Of a stretch of 35,210 nt of DNA, positions 15,584-23,087 are shown one piece after another; within the stretch, counting starts at the first letter, position 1; the number at the start of each line of letters is the position of its first letter. The stretch covers positions 1 through 35,210 of IMG/VR virus record IMGVR_UViG_3300039309_000020. One strand, written 5' to 3'. Under the pieces are notes generated by a model, which did no database searches, had not been told where the DNA came from, and worked only from the letters and a program-made list of their open reading frames with translations. Origin of the DNA: a virus. Position numbers and translations under genes: made by a program.

Positions 15584-16098
15584 AGACCAATCGAGAGATC
15601 GGGCTCGCTAAACGCCGTGCATTGCGGATCATCCGTAAGGTCCAGCCAAAAGTTGTTATCCAACTGGAAGCCACTGGATTGAAACTACGGGAGATCAAGA
15701 TACGGACTCGAAAAGGCATGAAAGGTAATGGTGCCTTCCGGCGTGCCTATGAGATCGTTGGCACGGGATTGGTCGTCAAGTTCCCACGCCCGGAATACAG
15801 TCGCGGCGTCGGGTGGGTGAATGCCGAACACACGAGAGACGAAGTCAAGAAGATTCGTGCCCTTTCGCAGTACTGTAGCCTTCGCCCGCACATGCCACCC
15901 GTGTACTATTACAACGGGCGAGACGGCGTAATGGTCACCGATTATTATCCGTTCGTTTGTCCAGACAAGGCGAAGAACGTCATCCTGTCGGACGTGATCC
16001 GTGAATTGACTGGCGTCCATCTGGACGATATCATGGGCGACAATGTCCGGTCGAAGGGGAAGGGTGGTAACCCGATTTTTTGCGATTGCGGGTATTGA
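15580..16098 (+). CDS. Miniature protein-kinase-fold protein (172 aa)
   Basis: The sequence carries kinase-like landmarks in order: a Gly-rich segment KGMKGNGAFRRAY near 46-57, K67 in GLVVKFPR (ATP lysine), an E88-containing helix, a catalytic-loop-like HLDDIMGDN (H147, D150, N155; D-x4-N spacing), and PIFCDCG with D169 in place of DFG. The protein stops two residues later, so nearly the whole C-lobe after the metal-binding Asp is missing. Start ATG overlaps the previous stop (ATGA). It could be a small active kinase, a phosphotransferase relative or a decoy. The fold call rests on motif spacing only. Confidence 0.6.
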   Translation: MKTNREIGLAKRRALRIIRKVQPKVVIQLEATGLKLREIKIRTRKGMKGNGAFRRAYEIVGTGLVVKFPRPEYSRGVGWVNAEHTRDEVKKIRALSQYCSLRPHMPPVYYYNGRDGVMVTDYYPFVCPDKAKNVILSDVIRELTGVHLDDIMGDNVRSKGKGGNPIFCDCGY

Positions 16099-16099
16099 G

Positions 16100-16118
16100 G
16101 GTTACTGAAGGTTACTGA
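16100..16118 (+). repeat. Tandem direct repeat GGTTACTGA
   Basis: Two exact 9-bp copies (16100-16108, 16110-16118) with a 10-bp period, ending 7 bp before the -35 of promoter P3. The one-helical-turn phasing is what an activator or repressor site would show. Confidence 0.5.
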
Positions 16119-16125
16119 CGTGCCA

Positions 16126-16154
16126 TTGACCGTTGAGAAAAAGTAGGCTACTAT
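16126..16154 (+). promoter_or_regulatory. sigma70-like promoter P3
   Basis: TTGACC (16126-16131), 17-bp spacer, TACTAT (16149-16154), in a true intergenic region after the kinase-like gene. It reads toward the small genes at 16172-16689. It lacks the CTTGACAAG box of the other promoters. Confidence 0.72.
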
Positions 16155-16171
16155 TTCTAAATGGAGGGTCT

Positions 16172-16225
16172 ATGAGAGAAGCCGTGCTAACGATTGTGCG
16201 TAGGTCAAGGCGAACAGACTTCTAA
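16172..16225 (+). CDS. Possible 17-aa basic leader peptide
   Basis: ATG preceded by the very strong TGGAGGGTCT ribosome site, the same block used by the secreted-protein gene at 14465. Seventeen codons, Arg-rich at the end (RRSRRTDF), first ORF after promoter P3. Could be a leader or a functional micropeptide. Confidence 0.45.
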   Translation: MREAVLTIVRRSRRTDF

Positions 16226-16228
16226 TTT

Positions 16229-16247
16229 CCCCTCCCCCGCCCTCCCC
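16229..16247 (-). other. Potential G-quadruplex (G-rich strand is -)
   Basis: Four runs of C separated by single bases on the + strand. On the - strand this reads as four G-runs of 3 to 5 with one-base loops, the tightest parallel G-quadruplex pattern. It lies between the leader peptide and the next + gene, and 440 bp beyond the end of the - strand operon. Confidence 0.6.
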
Positions 16248-16262
16248 ATATTGTTAGGTGAA

Positions 16263-16364
16263 GTGGCACGTCGAAACAAAATCGAGCATCAGAACGAGCC
16301 GAAATCCAAATGTGTCTGGGAGGATTTATGTCACCATTCATCGAAGAACGGTTGCCCAAGATAA
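16263..16364 (+). CDS. Possible small ORF (33 aa, GTG start)
   Basis: GTG preceded by TTAGGTGA, 33 codons, basic and Cys-containing. It overlaps the next gene in another frame. Weak support beyond the ribosome-site-like sequence. Confidence 0.25.
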   Translation: MARRNKIEHQNEPKSKCVWEDLCHHSSKNGCPR

Positions 16365-16564
16365 AGATTTTCGAAGTCAAGCCGGTTGGATTGAAGTGGG
16401 GAGTCTATGAGCCTAACGTCGGCTGTGTCTTCATCGGGACGGCTGCTGAGGTCCGTGAGTACCAGAACCAGCGTAGGTCGAAAGACGAATTAAAAGTTGC
16501 CGAGCGTGGGCTCAACCCCGTAGTCTCCCGCTACGGTGCGGTCAGGGATTTACTGGCGGGCTAA
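16328..16564 (+). CDS. Small phage protein of unknown function (78 aa)
   Basis: Start chosen at the ATG with GGGAGGA six bases upstream; a Met six codons earlier lacks a site. Beta-rich first half (KIKIFEVKPVGLKWGVYEP) and a basic helix after it. Ends in TAATG with the next gene. No family recognised. Confidence 0.65.
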   Translation: MSPFIEERLPKIKIFEVKPVGLKWGVYEPNVGCVFIGTAAEVREYQNQRRSKDELKVAERGLNPVVSRYGAVRDLLAG

Positions 16565-16689
16565 TGAAGATCACCGAACAACAAAAAGCGACGATCCGAA
16601 CCGTGTGCGCTGTCATTAGCGTCACGATTCAGATCGTCGTTGGTGTTGTCGTCATTTATTTTGACAGGATTCAACTCGCCCACAAGTGA
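16564..16689 (+). CDS. Single-TM membrane peptide (41 aa)
   Basis: ATG overlaps the previous TAA. About 12 polar residues are followed by a hydrophobic helix (VCAVISVTIQIVVGVVVIYF) and a short polar tail. Possible small holin-like or membrane-active peptide. It is the last + gene of the left arm; its stop is directly adjacent to the end of the opposing gene. Confidence 0.6.
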   Translation: MKITEQQKATIRTVCAVISVTIQIVVGVVVIYFDRIQLAHK

Positions 16690-17511
16690 TTAGACCTTAG
16701 CGAGCGTTGCTGCCATCCAAATTGCGCTGCCTGCAGTTCCACCAGACGTACATATGAAAATTTGTCCGGTCGTTCCATTTGTGCCTTGCCAAGCAATTTG
16801 CCCTGTCACCCCAGCAGTCGTTGCAGATGCCGGGGTGAGCGTAGAACCTTCAATCAGGGTTGCACATTTTAATGTGCCGCTCGCGTCAGGGGTACCAGAC
16901 GTGTTTCCTATCTGGATTACGTTTGGCGAGACGCGGCTGATGGATGTGTCGCCGTTCCATGTCTCGTCGCCTGCGCTTGGAAACACAAGGTGGGTCAGCT
17001 TCAAACTGCCCGAGTAATCACCAGCCGTACCGTTGCCTATCGCTAGGCTGGCGGCGGCGAGGCGAGAGATGCCCGCGTCCATACTGTGCGCGTTAACTGA
17101 CCCCCAGAATACCGAAGCGGTTGGGCCTAGACCCAATCCAGACTGATAGTACCCAAGTTGCCAGCCGCTCCCTGAGGCATCCCCTTGGATATACATATCA
17201 AAGCCACCATTAAGAATGTACGTAAGAGACAGACTTCCCGACTTGTCACCCGCCGTCCCGTTGCCTATCGCTAGGCTGGCGGCGGCGAGGCGGGAGATGC
17301 CAGAGTCTGCGGTGCCGGGAGTCGGCCCATCAAAGGGGATGACCTGAGTCTCGGTCAAATCGCCCAATAGCGCAGACCAGGGGACAAGTGCTGCCGCTGC
17401 TGTCTCGATCTGGCCGACGGTGTCACCGTAATTCGCTCCACCTTCTGCTACGGGGATTATGTCCGCCGAATTGAGCGTATGGGTGGGTAAAGCACTTATT
17501 TTTTCGTTCAT
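16690..17511 (-). CDS. Tail-fibre-like protein A (273 aa)
   Basis: Start ATG has AGGAG at normal spacing. The N-terminus (MNEKISALPTHTLNSADIIPVAEGG) is the KISxLP...DxIPV...GG segment common at the start of phage tail-fibre or tip proteins. The centre has two copies of GISRLAAASLAIGNGTAGD, encoded by 50-bp near-identical repeats. The C-terminus carries the GxTGQIAW...FICTSGG module that also ends the three paralogues upstream. Likely part of the host-recognition structure. Last gene of the right arm; no terminator follows. Confidence 0.75.
   Translation of the reverse strand: MNEKISALPTHTLNSADIIPVAEGGANYGDTVGQIETAAAALVPWSALLGDLTETQVIPFDGPTPGTADSGISRLAAASLAIGNGTAGDKSGSLSLTYILNGGFDMYIQGDASGSGWQLGYYQSGLGLGPTASVFWGSVNAHSMDAGISRLAAASLAIGNGTAGDYSGSLKLTHLVFPSAGDETWNGDTSISRVSPNVIQIGNTSGTPDASGTLKCATLIEGSTLTPASATTAGVTGQIAWQGTNGTTGQIFICTSGGTAGSAIWMAATLAKV
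17024..17073 (-). repeat. 50-bp direct repeat, copy 1 (within tail-fibre A)
   Basis: Matches 17252-17301 with two mismatches. It encodes one GISRLAAASLAIGNGTAGD unit and is a likely recombination or expansion site. Confidence 0.88.
17252..17301 (-). repeat. 50-bp direct repeat, copy 2 (within tail-fibre A)
   Basis: Second copy of the 17024-17073 repeat, same frame, 228 bp apart. Confidence 0.88.
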
Positions 17512-17518
17512 AATTCTC

Positions 17519-17824
17519 CTATTGTACTTCCAGCAGAAGTTCGGTCCCATCTTCTAGCAGTATTATTCCGCTTCCATCTTCCAATTCGAAACCACTTGCG
17601 CTGGACGGTGAGACGTACGGTATTGGGTTACCAAACTGATGGGGTAGATTGACGGGCGAACCGTAAATGACAGGAAGGGTTAGTATGTTCCCTGTCCCTA
17701 CAGGCATTGGTTGTGGTTCTATGTGATTCGTATCTGTCACAGTCACGGGATTCCCGAATTGATGGGTAGCAGTGTTTATGGGAAATCCATGCAGATAACT
17801 TCCCGTTCGATTAAGTCCTAACAT
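17519..17824 (-). CDS. Small structural-like protein with DGT repeat tail (101 aa)
   Basis: Start ATG with AGGAG upstream, overlapping the lysozyme stop by 14 bp. Two HQFGNP(V/I) units about 47 residues apart indicate internal duplication. The C-terminus ELEDGSGIILLEDGTELLL is the short beta repeat often found at the ends of phage tail or decoration proteins. Probably a virion component. Confidence 0.6.
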   Translation of the reverse strand: MLGLNRTGSYLHGFPINTATHQFGNPVTVTDTNHIEPQPMPVGTGNILTLPVIYGSPVNLPHQFGNPIPYVSPSSASGFELEDGSGIILLEDGTELLLEVQ

Positions 17825-18245
17825 TGTTGAACTCCTGTACTTCTGTTTGTCTACGACGGAGTAGCCCGGCGATAACTTTACCGCCCGACCTGCCCCAATG
17901 TTCAAACTGATCTGCGGCTCCTGAGTAATCGCCCGCATTAAGCAACCGCAGCATAGTGGACCCTGCGAACGCCTCGCATCCACAATTGAAACTGAAGTCT
18001 ACAAGGGCGTCGAACTCGCCTTGCGTCAACGGTACGAATACAAGGGAGTTGACATGGTTGACCGCATTTTGCACATCTTGCAGCAACCACGCATCTGCTT
18101 GCTCCTGCGTACAGGTATCTCCCAGTTGGACGCCTAGAGTATGGCCCCATCCGATTGTGGGGATTCCCTTACTGTCGGGATAGGCAGTAAGACGGCACTC
18201 TTCGAATTGTTCTGTGAGATGAAGCCCGTTCTGGCTGTATTCCAT
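17811..18245 (-). CDS. T4-type lysozyme (glycoside hydrolase 24 endolysin)
   Basis: Muramidase that cuts the peptidoglycan sugar backbone at lysis. The catalytic triad of T4 lysozyme aligns as E15, D24 and T30 in FEECRLTAYPDSKGIPTIGWGHT. The rest matches the family (DALVDFSFNCG, LLRRRQTE near the end). Length of 144 aa is normal. GGAGGT lies before the ATG at 18245; an in-frame ATG nine codons earlier has no site. There is no signal sequence, so it needs a holin. Confidence 0.95.
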   Translation of the reverse strand: MEYSQNGLHLTEQFEECRLTAYPDSKGIPTIGWGHTLGVQLGDTCTQEQADAWLLQDVQNAVNHVNSLVFVPLTQGEFDALVDFSFNCGCEAFAGSTMLRLLNAGDYSGAADQFEHWGRSGGKVIAGLLRRRQTEVQEFNNVRT

Positions 18246-18246
18246 A

Positions 18247-18723
18247 TTACCTCCCTGATACATCGTACCCAAGGTCCGAGAGGATCAGATTTTCAAACTC
18301 ATAAGCGAGCGTGACTGGCACCATACTCTGAGCTGCGTAGACTCTCGGTTTGTGCCACGGCTCAGCGAATGAATGACATGGTGTTTGTGAGAAGTCAGGC
18401 GTCACAATCGCACCGGGCGTAATGTCTGGTACAGAGACTACGGTGACGTGTTTCGGCTGCACGGTCAGTGCCCGTGGGTCTGCTGCATGCATAGGCCCGC
18501 CCGAGCACGTCATAGGAAACGGTGCGGTCGCAAGCCCTTGCTGGGCGAGAGTCCATTGCTGTAATAGTACAGAGTCGGGCACGGGCGTATAGTTGATCCA
18601 CGTAGCACCCGACGGGATGTAAGCCGTCAGAAACCGCCAGTAAATGCTGAGCGGCATCTGGATGAAGAAGCTGTACAGGAATCTGAGGAATCTGTTTTGA
18701 ATGGAACGGACGTATAAAATCAT
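18247..18723 (-). CDS. Phage protein with N-terminal hydrophobic segment (158 aa)
   Basis: ATG overlaps the previous stop region. Residues 10-35 are hydrophobic and aromatic with Arg around them (FLRFLYSFFIQMPLSIYW), a possible membrane anchor. The rest is Pro-rich with VTPDFSQTPCHSFAEPW. It stands directly before the lysozyme. Unknown function; a lysis or tail role is guessed from position only. Confidence 0.55.
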   Translation of the reverse strand: MILYVRSIQNRFLRFLYSFFIQMPLSIYWRFLTAYIPSGATWINYTPVPDSVLLQQWTLAQQGLATAPFPMTCSGGPMHAADPRALTVQPKHVTVVSVPDITPGAIVTPDFSQTPCHSFAEPWHKPRVYAAQSMVPVTLAYEFENLILSDLGYDVSGR

Positions 18724-18962
18724 TACTGACTCACTATTGCAGTTCCGTCATCTGTCAGTTGTATGCTTTTACCGAAGCGGGGAGAAACTGATCTAAACTC
18801 AGCGGGCACTCCTGCAATAGAGTTTATGTACGTGTTTAACGCAGTATTTGCGACTGCGATTGCTTTGTTATAGGGAACTGCTGCAGCTTGTGCGGTAGCC
18901 AAAGCCGCTTTCAACGAGGTTATCTCGGATTGCTGTACTGCCGTGAGTGCGATGGTTTTCAT
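18723..18962 (-). CDS. Small Ala-rich helical protein (79 aa)
   Basis: Start ATG with AGGAG seven bases upstream. Long Ala-rich helix (SLKAALATAQAAAVPYNKAIAV), then a beta-like tail. Similar short proteins sit near tail fibres in other phages. Role unknown. Confidence 0.55.
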   Translation of the reverse strand: MKTIALTAVQQSEITSLKAALATAQAAAVPYNKAIAVANTALNTYINSIAGVPAEFRSVSPRFGKSIQLTDDGTAIVSQ

Positions 18963-18969
18963 ATTTCTC

Positions 18970-19752
18970 CTATGCTGCGACTAGCGCAGATTTCTTCCAT
19001 GTAGCGACACCCGCTGCACCTCCTATCGTGCAGACATAGATGTAATTCTGATCCCAAACGATTTGCCCTGTAGTTCCAGCGGTACTTTCCGAAGTTGGGC
19101 TGAGGGATGTAGTTTCAATGAATGTGGTAGCTGACAACGATCCCGCAAAAGTACTCTGTGCGGTGCTATCACTCTTGATAGCATATGTAGTACTTGCGGT
19201 TATACCGTTCCTAATCCAAAGCCCTACGGCGGTTCCAAAAGAAGGGTCAGCTTCCACGGATGCCACATCAAAGCCAACACCGAAGGTAATGCCTCCTCCC
19301 CCACTAAAGCCACCTTGTGGGTTAATTTCAGTGCGACACCCGCCCGCATATGCGGCTGTTGCGCCTGTAGGAAGAGACCCAATTTCACAAACACAACTTA
19401 TCATGGATATGTTTTGACAAGTCTCATCTTCCGCCACCAGAAATATATCAACTCCGTGAATTGAACAGCTATGCGTAGCCCCCGATGCGGCTGCGGTTTC
19501 TACAGCCATTCCAATAGCAAAACCAGGACTCAAGACATTGAGATTAATCGCTGCTGGAATCGTGTGTACGTCATCACAGTATGCTGCAATATTAAACAGA
19601 ACACCGACTCCAGAAAAAGGACTGATACCCCCCGCCGGAATAGTGCCAGTCATGTAGTTCAAGGCTCCATAACTCATGTTACCCCAGCTGAGGTACGGTG
19701 GAACAGAAGATAAATCCCCGAGTGTCATTGTATCTACTTCTAATAAGCTCAT
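18970..19752 (-). CDS. Tail-fibre-like protein B (260 aa)
   Basis: Start ATG with GGAG upstream. It is paralogous to protein D at 20597: both have SYGALNY(M/L), GGISP...GVG, a beta-solenoid-like Ala/Gly-rich middle, G(L)xIxN-I-ATTYAI and the STFAGS segment. The C-terminus is the shared TGQIVW...YIYVCTIGG module. Probably trimeric beta-rich fibre material. Confidence 0.7.
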   Translation of the reverse strand: MSLLEVDTMTLGDLSSVPPYLSWGNMSYGALNYMTGTIPAGGISPFSGVGVLFNIAAYCDDVHTIPAAINLNVLSPGFAIGMAVETAAASGATHSCSIHGVDIFLVAEDETCQNISMISCVCEIGSLPTGATAAYAGGCRTEINPQGGFSGGGGITFGVGFDVASVEADPSFGTAVGLWIRNGITASTTYAIKSDSTAQSTFAGSLSATTFIETTSLSPTSESTAGTTGQIVWDQNYIYVCTIGGAAGVATWKKSALVAA

Positions 19753-19761
19753 TTCACTCCT

Positions 19762-20589
19762 TTATGCAATCGGCGTAAGTGTAACTTTATTCCATTGGGT
19801 TGCCCCACCACCCGGACCCGATACCGAGCAGAAATACAAATTCGTAGTATCCCATGCGAGTTGACCAGCTGTTCCCGGCGTATGGGCTGAAGTCGGAGTC
19901 GATGAAGTCGCAAGAATAAATACTCCCCCAACTGAAGTTCCGACGGTGCTAGAAATGGTAATGGAATTAACACTAGTTGAGTAGTAGCTTTGCCCTAAGA
20001 TAAGAGGGTCACCATAGGCATACATGATTGACCCGGTTTTATTACGAATCCCAGCAGTGTAATTTGTAGGAACGTTATCTACGACTATCATGTTGCTCAA
20101 CAGAAAATTTACGCCGTCATTCTGCCCTAATACCAGAAGTGCATTAAAACCATCGGACAAAGAGAAAACTGAACCTGCCGCTGTTCCATCCGACGATGCG
20201 TCTAGAAAAGGTCCAACATAATTCACAGTATCATTAAATTGCGGTAGCAGAAATATAGATACCTCGTTGTTTCCATTAACACGTTGTGTCTGAAAAGAAT
20301 TACCGTTGACATCGAAAAGCCCGATACCTGTCTGTTGAACATCGGCAATTCCAGTATAAGTCCCAAGATAAATGGTATTTCCACCGAAGGTGTATTCATC
20401 GGCGGTAATAACGCCTTGGGTAGTGATATTACCTGAGTCATCAATAGACGAACCATTTGGGAATTGAAGTCCAAACGAATATATGGTCCCATCACGGTTC
20501 AATCCTATTAATTCTGTTCCGTGTGGGTCATTCCATCTTACAAAAGTCTGCTGCGGCGGCGGCGGACCTAAACCTTCTCGAAGTGCCAT
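19762..20589 (-). CDS. Tail-fibre-like protein C (275 aa)
   Basis: Start ATG with AGGAG upstream. N-terminus Pro-rich (GLGPPPPQQTFVRW), then IDDSGNITTQGVITAD, the turn-rich layout typical of fibre shafts. The C-terminal module TAGQLAWD...LYFCSVSG matches the other three fibre-like proteins, while the middle is unrelated to B and D. Confidence 0.7.
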   Translation of the reverse strand: MALREGLGPPPPQQTFVRWNDPHGTELIGLNRDGTIYSFGLQFPNGSSIDDSGNITTQGVITADEYTFGGNTIYLGTYTGIADVQQTGIGLFDVNGNSFQTQRVNGNNEVSIFLLPQFNDTVNYVGPFLDASSDGTAAGSVFSLSDGFNALLVLGQNDGVNFLLSNMIVVDNVPTNYTAGIRNKTGSIMYAYGDPLILGQSYYSTSVNSITISSTVGTSVGGVFILATSSTPTSAHTPGTAGQLAWDTTNLYFCSVSGPGGGATQWNKVTLTPIA

Positions 20590-20596
20590 ATTTCTC

Positions 20597-21664
20597 CTAG
20601 TATCCTGCTGTCAATGCCGTTCGCTGCCAATTTCCAGAAGCGATACACACATAAATATAACTCGTACCTGCGACTGTTCCATAGGCAATTTGCCCTGCCG
20701 TACCTACTGCGTTTGATGCAGGAGTTTGTGGTGCACTCAGAATCAAATTAGGAAGTGTTATAGAACCTGCAAAAGTACTTGGTGCTGTGGAAAGACTTTG
20801 TATGGCGTAAGTAGTAGCTCCAGAGATCTCATTTGCGATGTAAAGACCCACGCTAGTCCCAGAACTAGAGTCAGACGTTATGGAATGTATATCAACTCCA
20901 TATGCCAACGCAGCCCCGGCACCTGGATTTATTATTGCATACAAACCCACTGCAAGAGATACTGTAGCCCCAGTAGGTGATTGAGGTACGTCCGCAACAA
21001 ATAGTCTTATATCGGCATTAGATACTGTACCATCTTCTATTACTGTATATCCGTCTACCCCGATGACGTTGGCTCCCGAAGAACCGCTGGCAGCTATAGC
21101 TTCGAATGCCTGAGCCACAGTAATACCTGACCCTAATATGTTGACATTTATACCTATCGAAGCCGTAGAAGCATCGGTACAATAAGTTGCGAGATTCATC
21201 ATCGCCCCTACGCCTGTGGTAGGACTTATTCCTCCCGTCGGTATGATGCCGGATAAGTAATTCAATGCCCCATAGCTGGCTTGACCAAAACCAACAAATG
21301 ATGGTAACGATGCTAAGTTACCTACTGTCAAGGCTAAACTGGTATTAGATGGGATGGTCAAAGTCTTGGCTACGATGTTTCCTATGGCATCAACAGTAGC
21401 CGATGAACCCCCAAGTATGCCCCCATCATTATATTGGATATCGCCGGGAGAACCTGCTGGGATTGGAAATGACGAATTTATCCATTCAGAACCATTCCAT
21501 ACAAGTACATCACCAGGGAGAAGGCTAACAAGAGAAGTGTTCTGATTTGTGAGAATCGAAGAAGGAACATATACCGATATATTACCCGATAAATCGAATT
21601 GCCACGTCCCATTCGTATACCCTGCCGGGGCGGTTGGGATTGAGTTTGAAAAGTTTGCTGCCAT
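20597..21664 (-). CDS. Tail-fibre-like protein D (355 aa)
   Basis: Longest of the four. Residues 1-110 include VWNGSEWINSSFP and GSPGDIQYNDGGILGGS, the latter a recurrent tail-fibre motif. The rest is a paralogue of protein B, and the C-terminus TAGQIAYG...YIYVCIASGNW is the shared module. Ribosome site GAAAGGCTTT before the ATG is the same block found at two other genes here. Confidence 0.72.
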   Translation of the reverse strand: MAANFSNSIPTAPAGYTNGTWQFDLSGNISVYVPSSILTNQNTSLVSLLPGDVLVWNGSEWINSSFPIPAGSPGDIQYNDGGILGGSSATVDAIGNIVAKTLTIPSNTSLALTVGNLASLPSFVGFGQASYGALNYLSGIIPTGGISPTTGVGAMMNLATYCTDASTASIGINVNILGSGITVAQAFEAIAASGSSGANVIGVDGYTVIEDGTVSNADIRLFVADVPQSPTGATVSLAVGLYAIINPGAGAALAYGVDIHSITSDSSSGTSVGLYIANEISGATTYAIQSLSTAPSTFAGSITLPNLILSAPQTPASNAVGTAGQIAYGTVAGTSYIYVCIASGNWQRTALTAGY

Positions 21665-21673
21665 AAAGCCTTT

Positions 21674-21991
21674 CTAGACTATCCTCGTTCCGTTTACAAG
21701 TACACCCAGATGATCTCCTGCGAGAATAAAATGATTGTTCACGAGGATCAGAGCGTCTTCACTGACGGGATTCCCGTTTACGTATATCGCATCTAGTCTT
21801 CCTCCAGAGGGAAGCCATTCAATATCCCCGTTTGCCCCCACAAAAGTTAAAACGGATTGATCTGCGGGCGGTTCAGTTGTAACTGGGATGTTCTGAATGC
21901 CCTGTACGAGTACCGTTGTAGCACCCGATTCCGCAGAGATATCTCCTCTCAATGGGAATAGGCTGGAAGGAAAAGTTTCAGAATTTGCCAA
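21674..21991 (-). CDS. Small virion-like protein (105 aa)
   Basis: Beta-rich with GATTVLVQGIQNIPV and NPVSEDALILVNNH. It sits between the HNH gene (14-bp overlap) and fibre D. Probably a tail or fibre-attachment protein; no family recognised. Confidence 0.55.
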   Translation of the reverse strand: MANSETFPSSLFPLRGDISAESGATTVLVQGIQNIPVTTEPPADQSVLTFVGANGDIEWLPSGGRLDAIYVNGNPVSEDALILVNNHFILAGDHLGVLVNGTRIV

Positions 21992-22694
21992 GGGGATTAT
22001 TCTCCATATGTTTAGAGACCTGTTTTATATGTTCTACAAAGGCGTTAACACCTAATGCAGACTTCATATAATTACAAAGATCACAACACGCACGACAATT
22101 GAAGGGCTCATATCCAATCGAATTGTCAAGCCTATCAATACCCATCCCACTTGCTTCTTGAGGAGATCGACCACAGTATCTACAAGATTGATAGATGAGG
22201 GTCTTGAATACATCAAGAGAGAGTGAAAAAGTTAACTCTCGTTTCGTGGCATCTTTTTGGTATCTGTTATAGACTAGATTAGGTCGGCATATGGCGCAAC
22301 GTTGAATGATATTGTTATGCTCACAAACTTGCGATCCCTTACAATCTTTACATACGTGTCTTTGGCGACCATGTCCGCAGATGCTTACCCCGCCGATGCC
22401 CACAGCTTTGCACTCTTTGCAACGCTGTCGATGATGATTGTGCTCACAAATCGCAGAACCCTTACAAAGTTTGCATTGCTCCTTTTGACGACTATGTTCG
22501 CAAATGCCTTTACCGCCACATTCTTTACAGGCATACCTTCTGCGATTATGTTCGCATATCCCTGCGCCTTTACACAATTTACAATAATGATGATCGACCC
22601 CATGCTCACAGATTTGTGATCCACCAGTTCCTAATTTTTTACAAATTTTACAATAGGATCTTCTAGGACCATGTTCACACGGCTTGTTTGCCAT
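21978..22694 (-). CDS. HNH endonuclease with seven tandem Cys-His repeats
   Basis: Residues 6-135 contain seven copies of a C-E/G-H-x6-C-K-x-C unit (CEHNRRRYACKECGG type). Each copy has three Cys and one His, enough for one zinc. The C-terminal 80 residues form an HNH nuclease (CRYCGR, GIDRLDNSIGYEP, CCDLCNYMKS). The repeats could read DNA modularly. It interrupts a run of virion genes and is A/T-richer than they are, so a homing insertion is likely. Its ribosome site GAAAGGCTGT matches that of neighbouring virion genes. Confidence 0.85.
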   Translation of the reverse strand: MANKPCEHGPRRSYCKICKKLGTGGSQICEHGVDHHYCKLCKGAGICEHNRRRYACKECGGKGICEHSRQKEQCKLCKGSAICEHNHHRQRCKECKAVGIGGVSICGHGRQRHVCKDCKGSQVCEHNNIIQRCAICRPNLVYNRYQKDATKRELTFSLSLDVFKTLIYQSCRYCGRSPQEASGMGIDRLDNSIGYEPFNCRACCDLCNYMKSALGVNAFVEHIKQVSKHMENNPLGKF

Positions 22695-22703
22695 ACAGCC
22701 TTT

Positions 22704-23069
22704 CTACTTCTGTTGTTTGTCAACAAACGTCAACGTAACCATGTTGAAATCACTCACCTTCGGGTCTATCTTGTACTTCTGTGCGAGAGCGTTGATGGTT
22801 GCCGAAAGTTTCTGGTCGGCATTCTGGACTGCGACTTGGGCTTGTTCCCGAGTCTGTGTTCGAACGAATTGAGCATCCCGTACTTGTAACTTTTCAGCTT
22901 CGGTAATGACCGGATACTTCTCTGGAGCGGGCTTCGATCCCGGCAGTTCTTCGAGTTTAGGTGCTGCGACGAACGGCACTTCTTGTCCGTTCACGACCAG
23001 ACCCTTCGGCCCGGATGTAGCTTTTTCTGCAAGTGCCTTTACTTCATACTTCGGTGTTTCGTTTTCCAT
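22704..23069 (-). CDS. Phage protein of unknown function (121 aa)
   Basis: AGGAGG precedes the ATG. Lys/Glu/Pro-rich N-terminal half (GLVVNGQEVPFVAAP), then a helix (TQTREQAQVAVQNADQKL). Virion context suggests a structural or tail-associated protein. No family recognised. Confidence 0.55.
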   Translation of the reverse strand: MENETPKYEVKALAEKATSGPKGLVVNGQEVPFVAAPKLEELPGSKPAPEKYPVITEAEKLQVRDAQFVRTQTREQAQVAVQNADQKLSATINALAQKYKIDPKVSDFNMVTLTFVDKQQK

Positions 23070-23087
23070 ACTTCCTCCTTTGTACTA

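Noticed and set aside
16660-16690. TTGACA at 16660 as a promoter -35
   Set aside because: No acceptable -10 at 16-18 bp, and it falls within the codons of the membrane peptide.
16640-16740. Expected bidirectional terminator at the convergence of the arms
   Set aside because: The two stop codons are adjacent and no stem followed by a T-run is visible on either strand.
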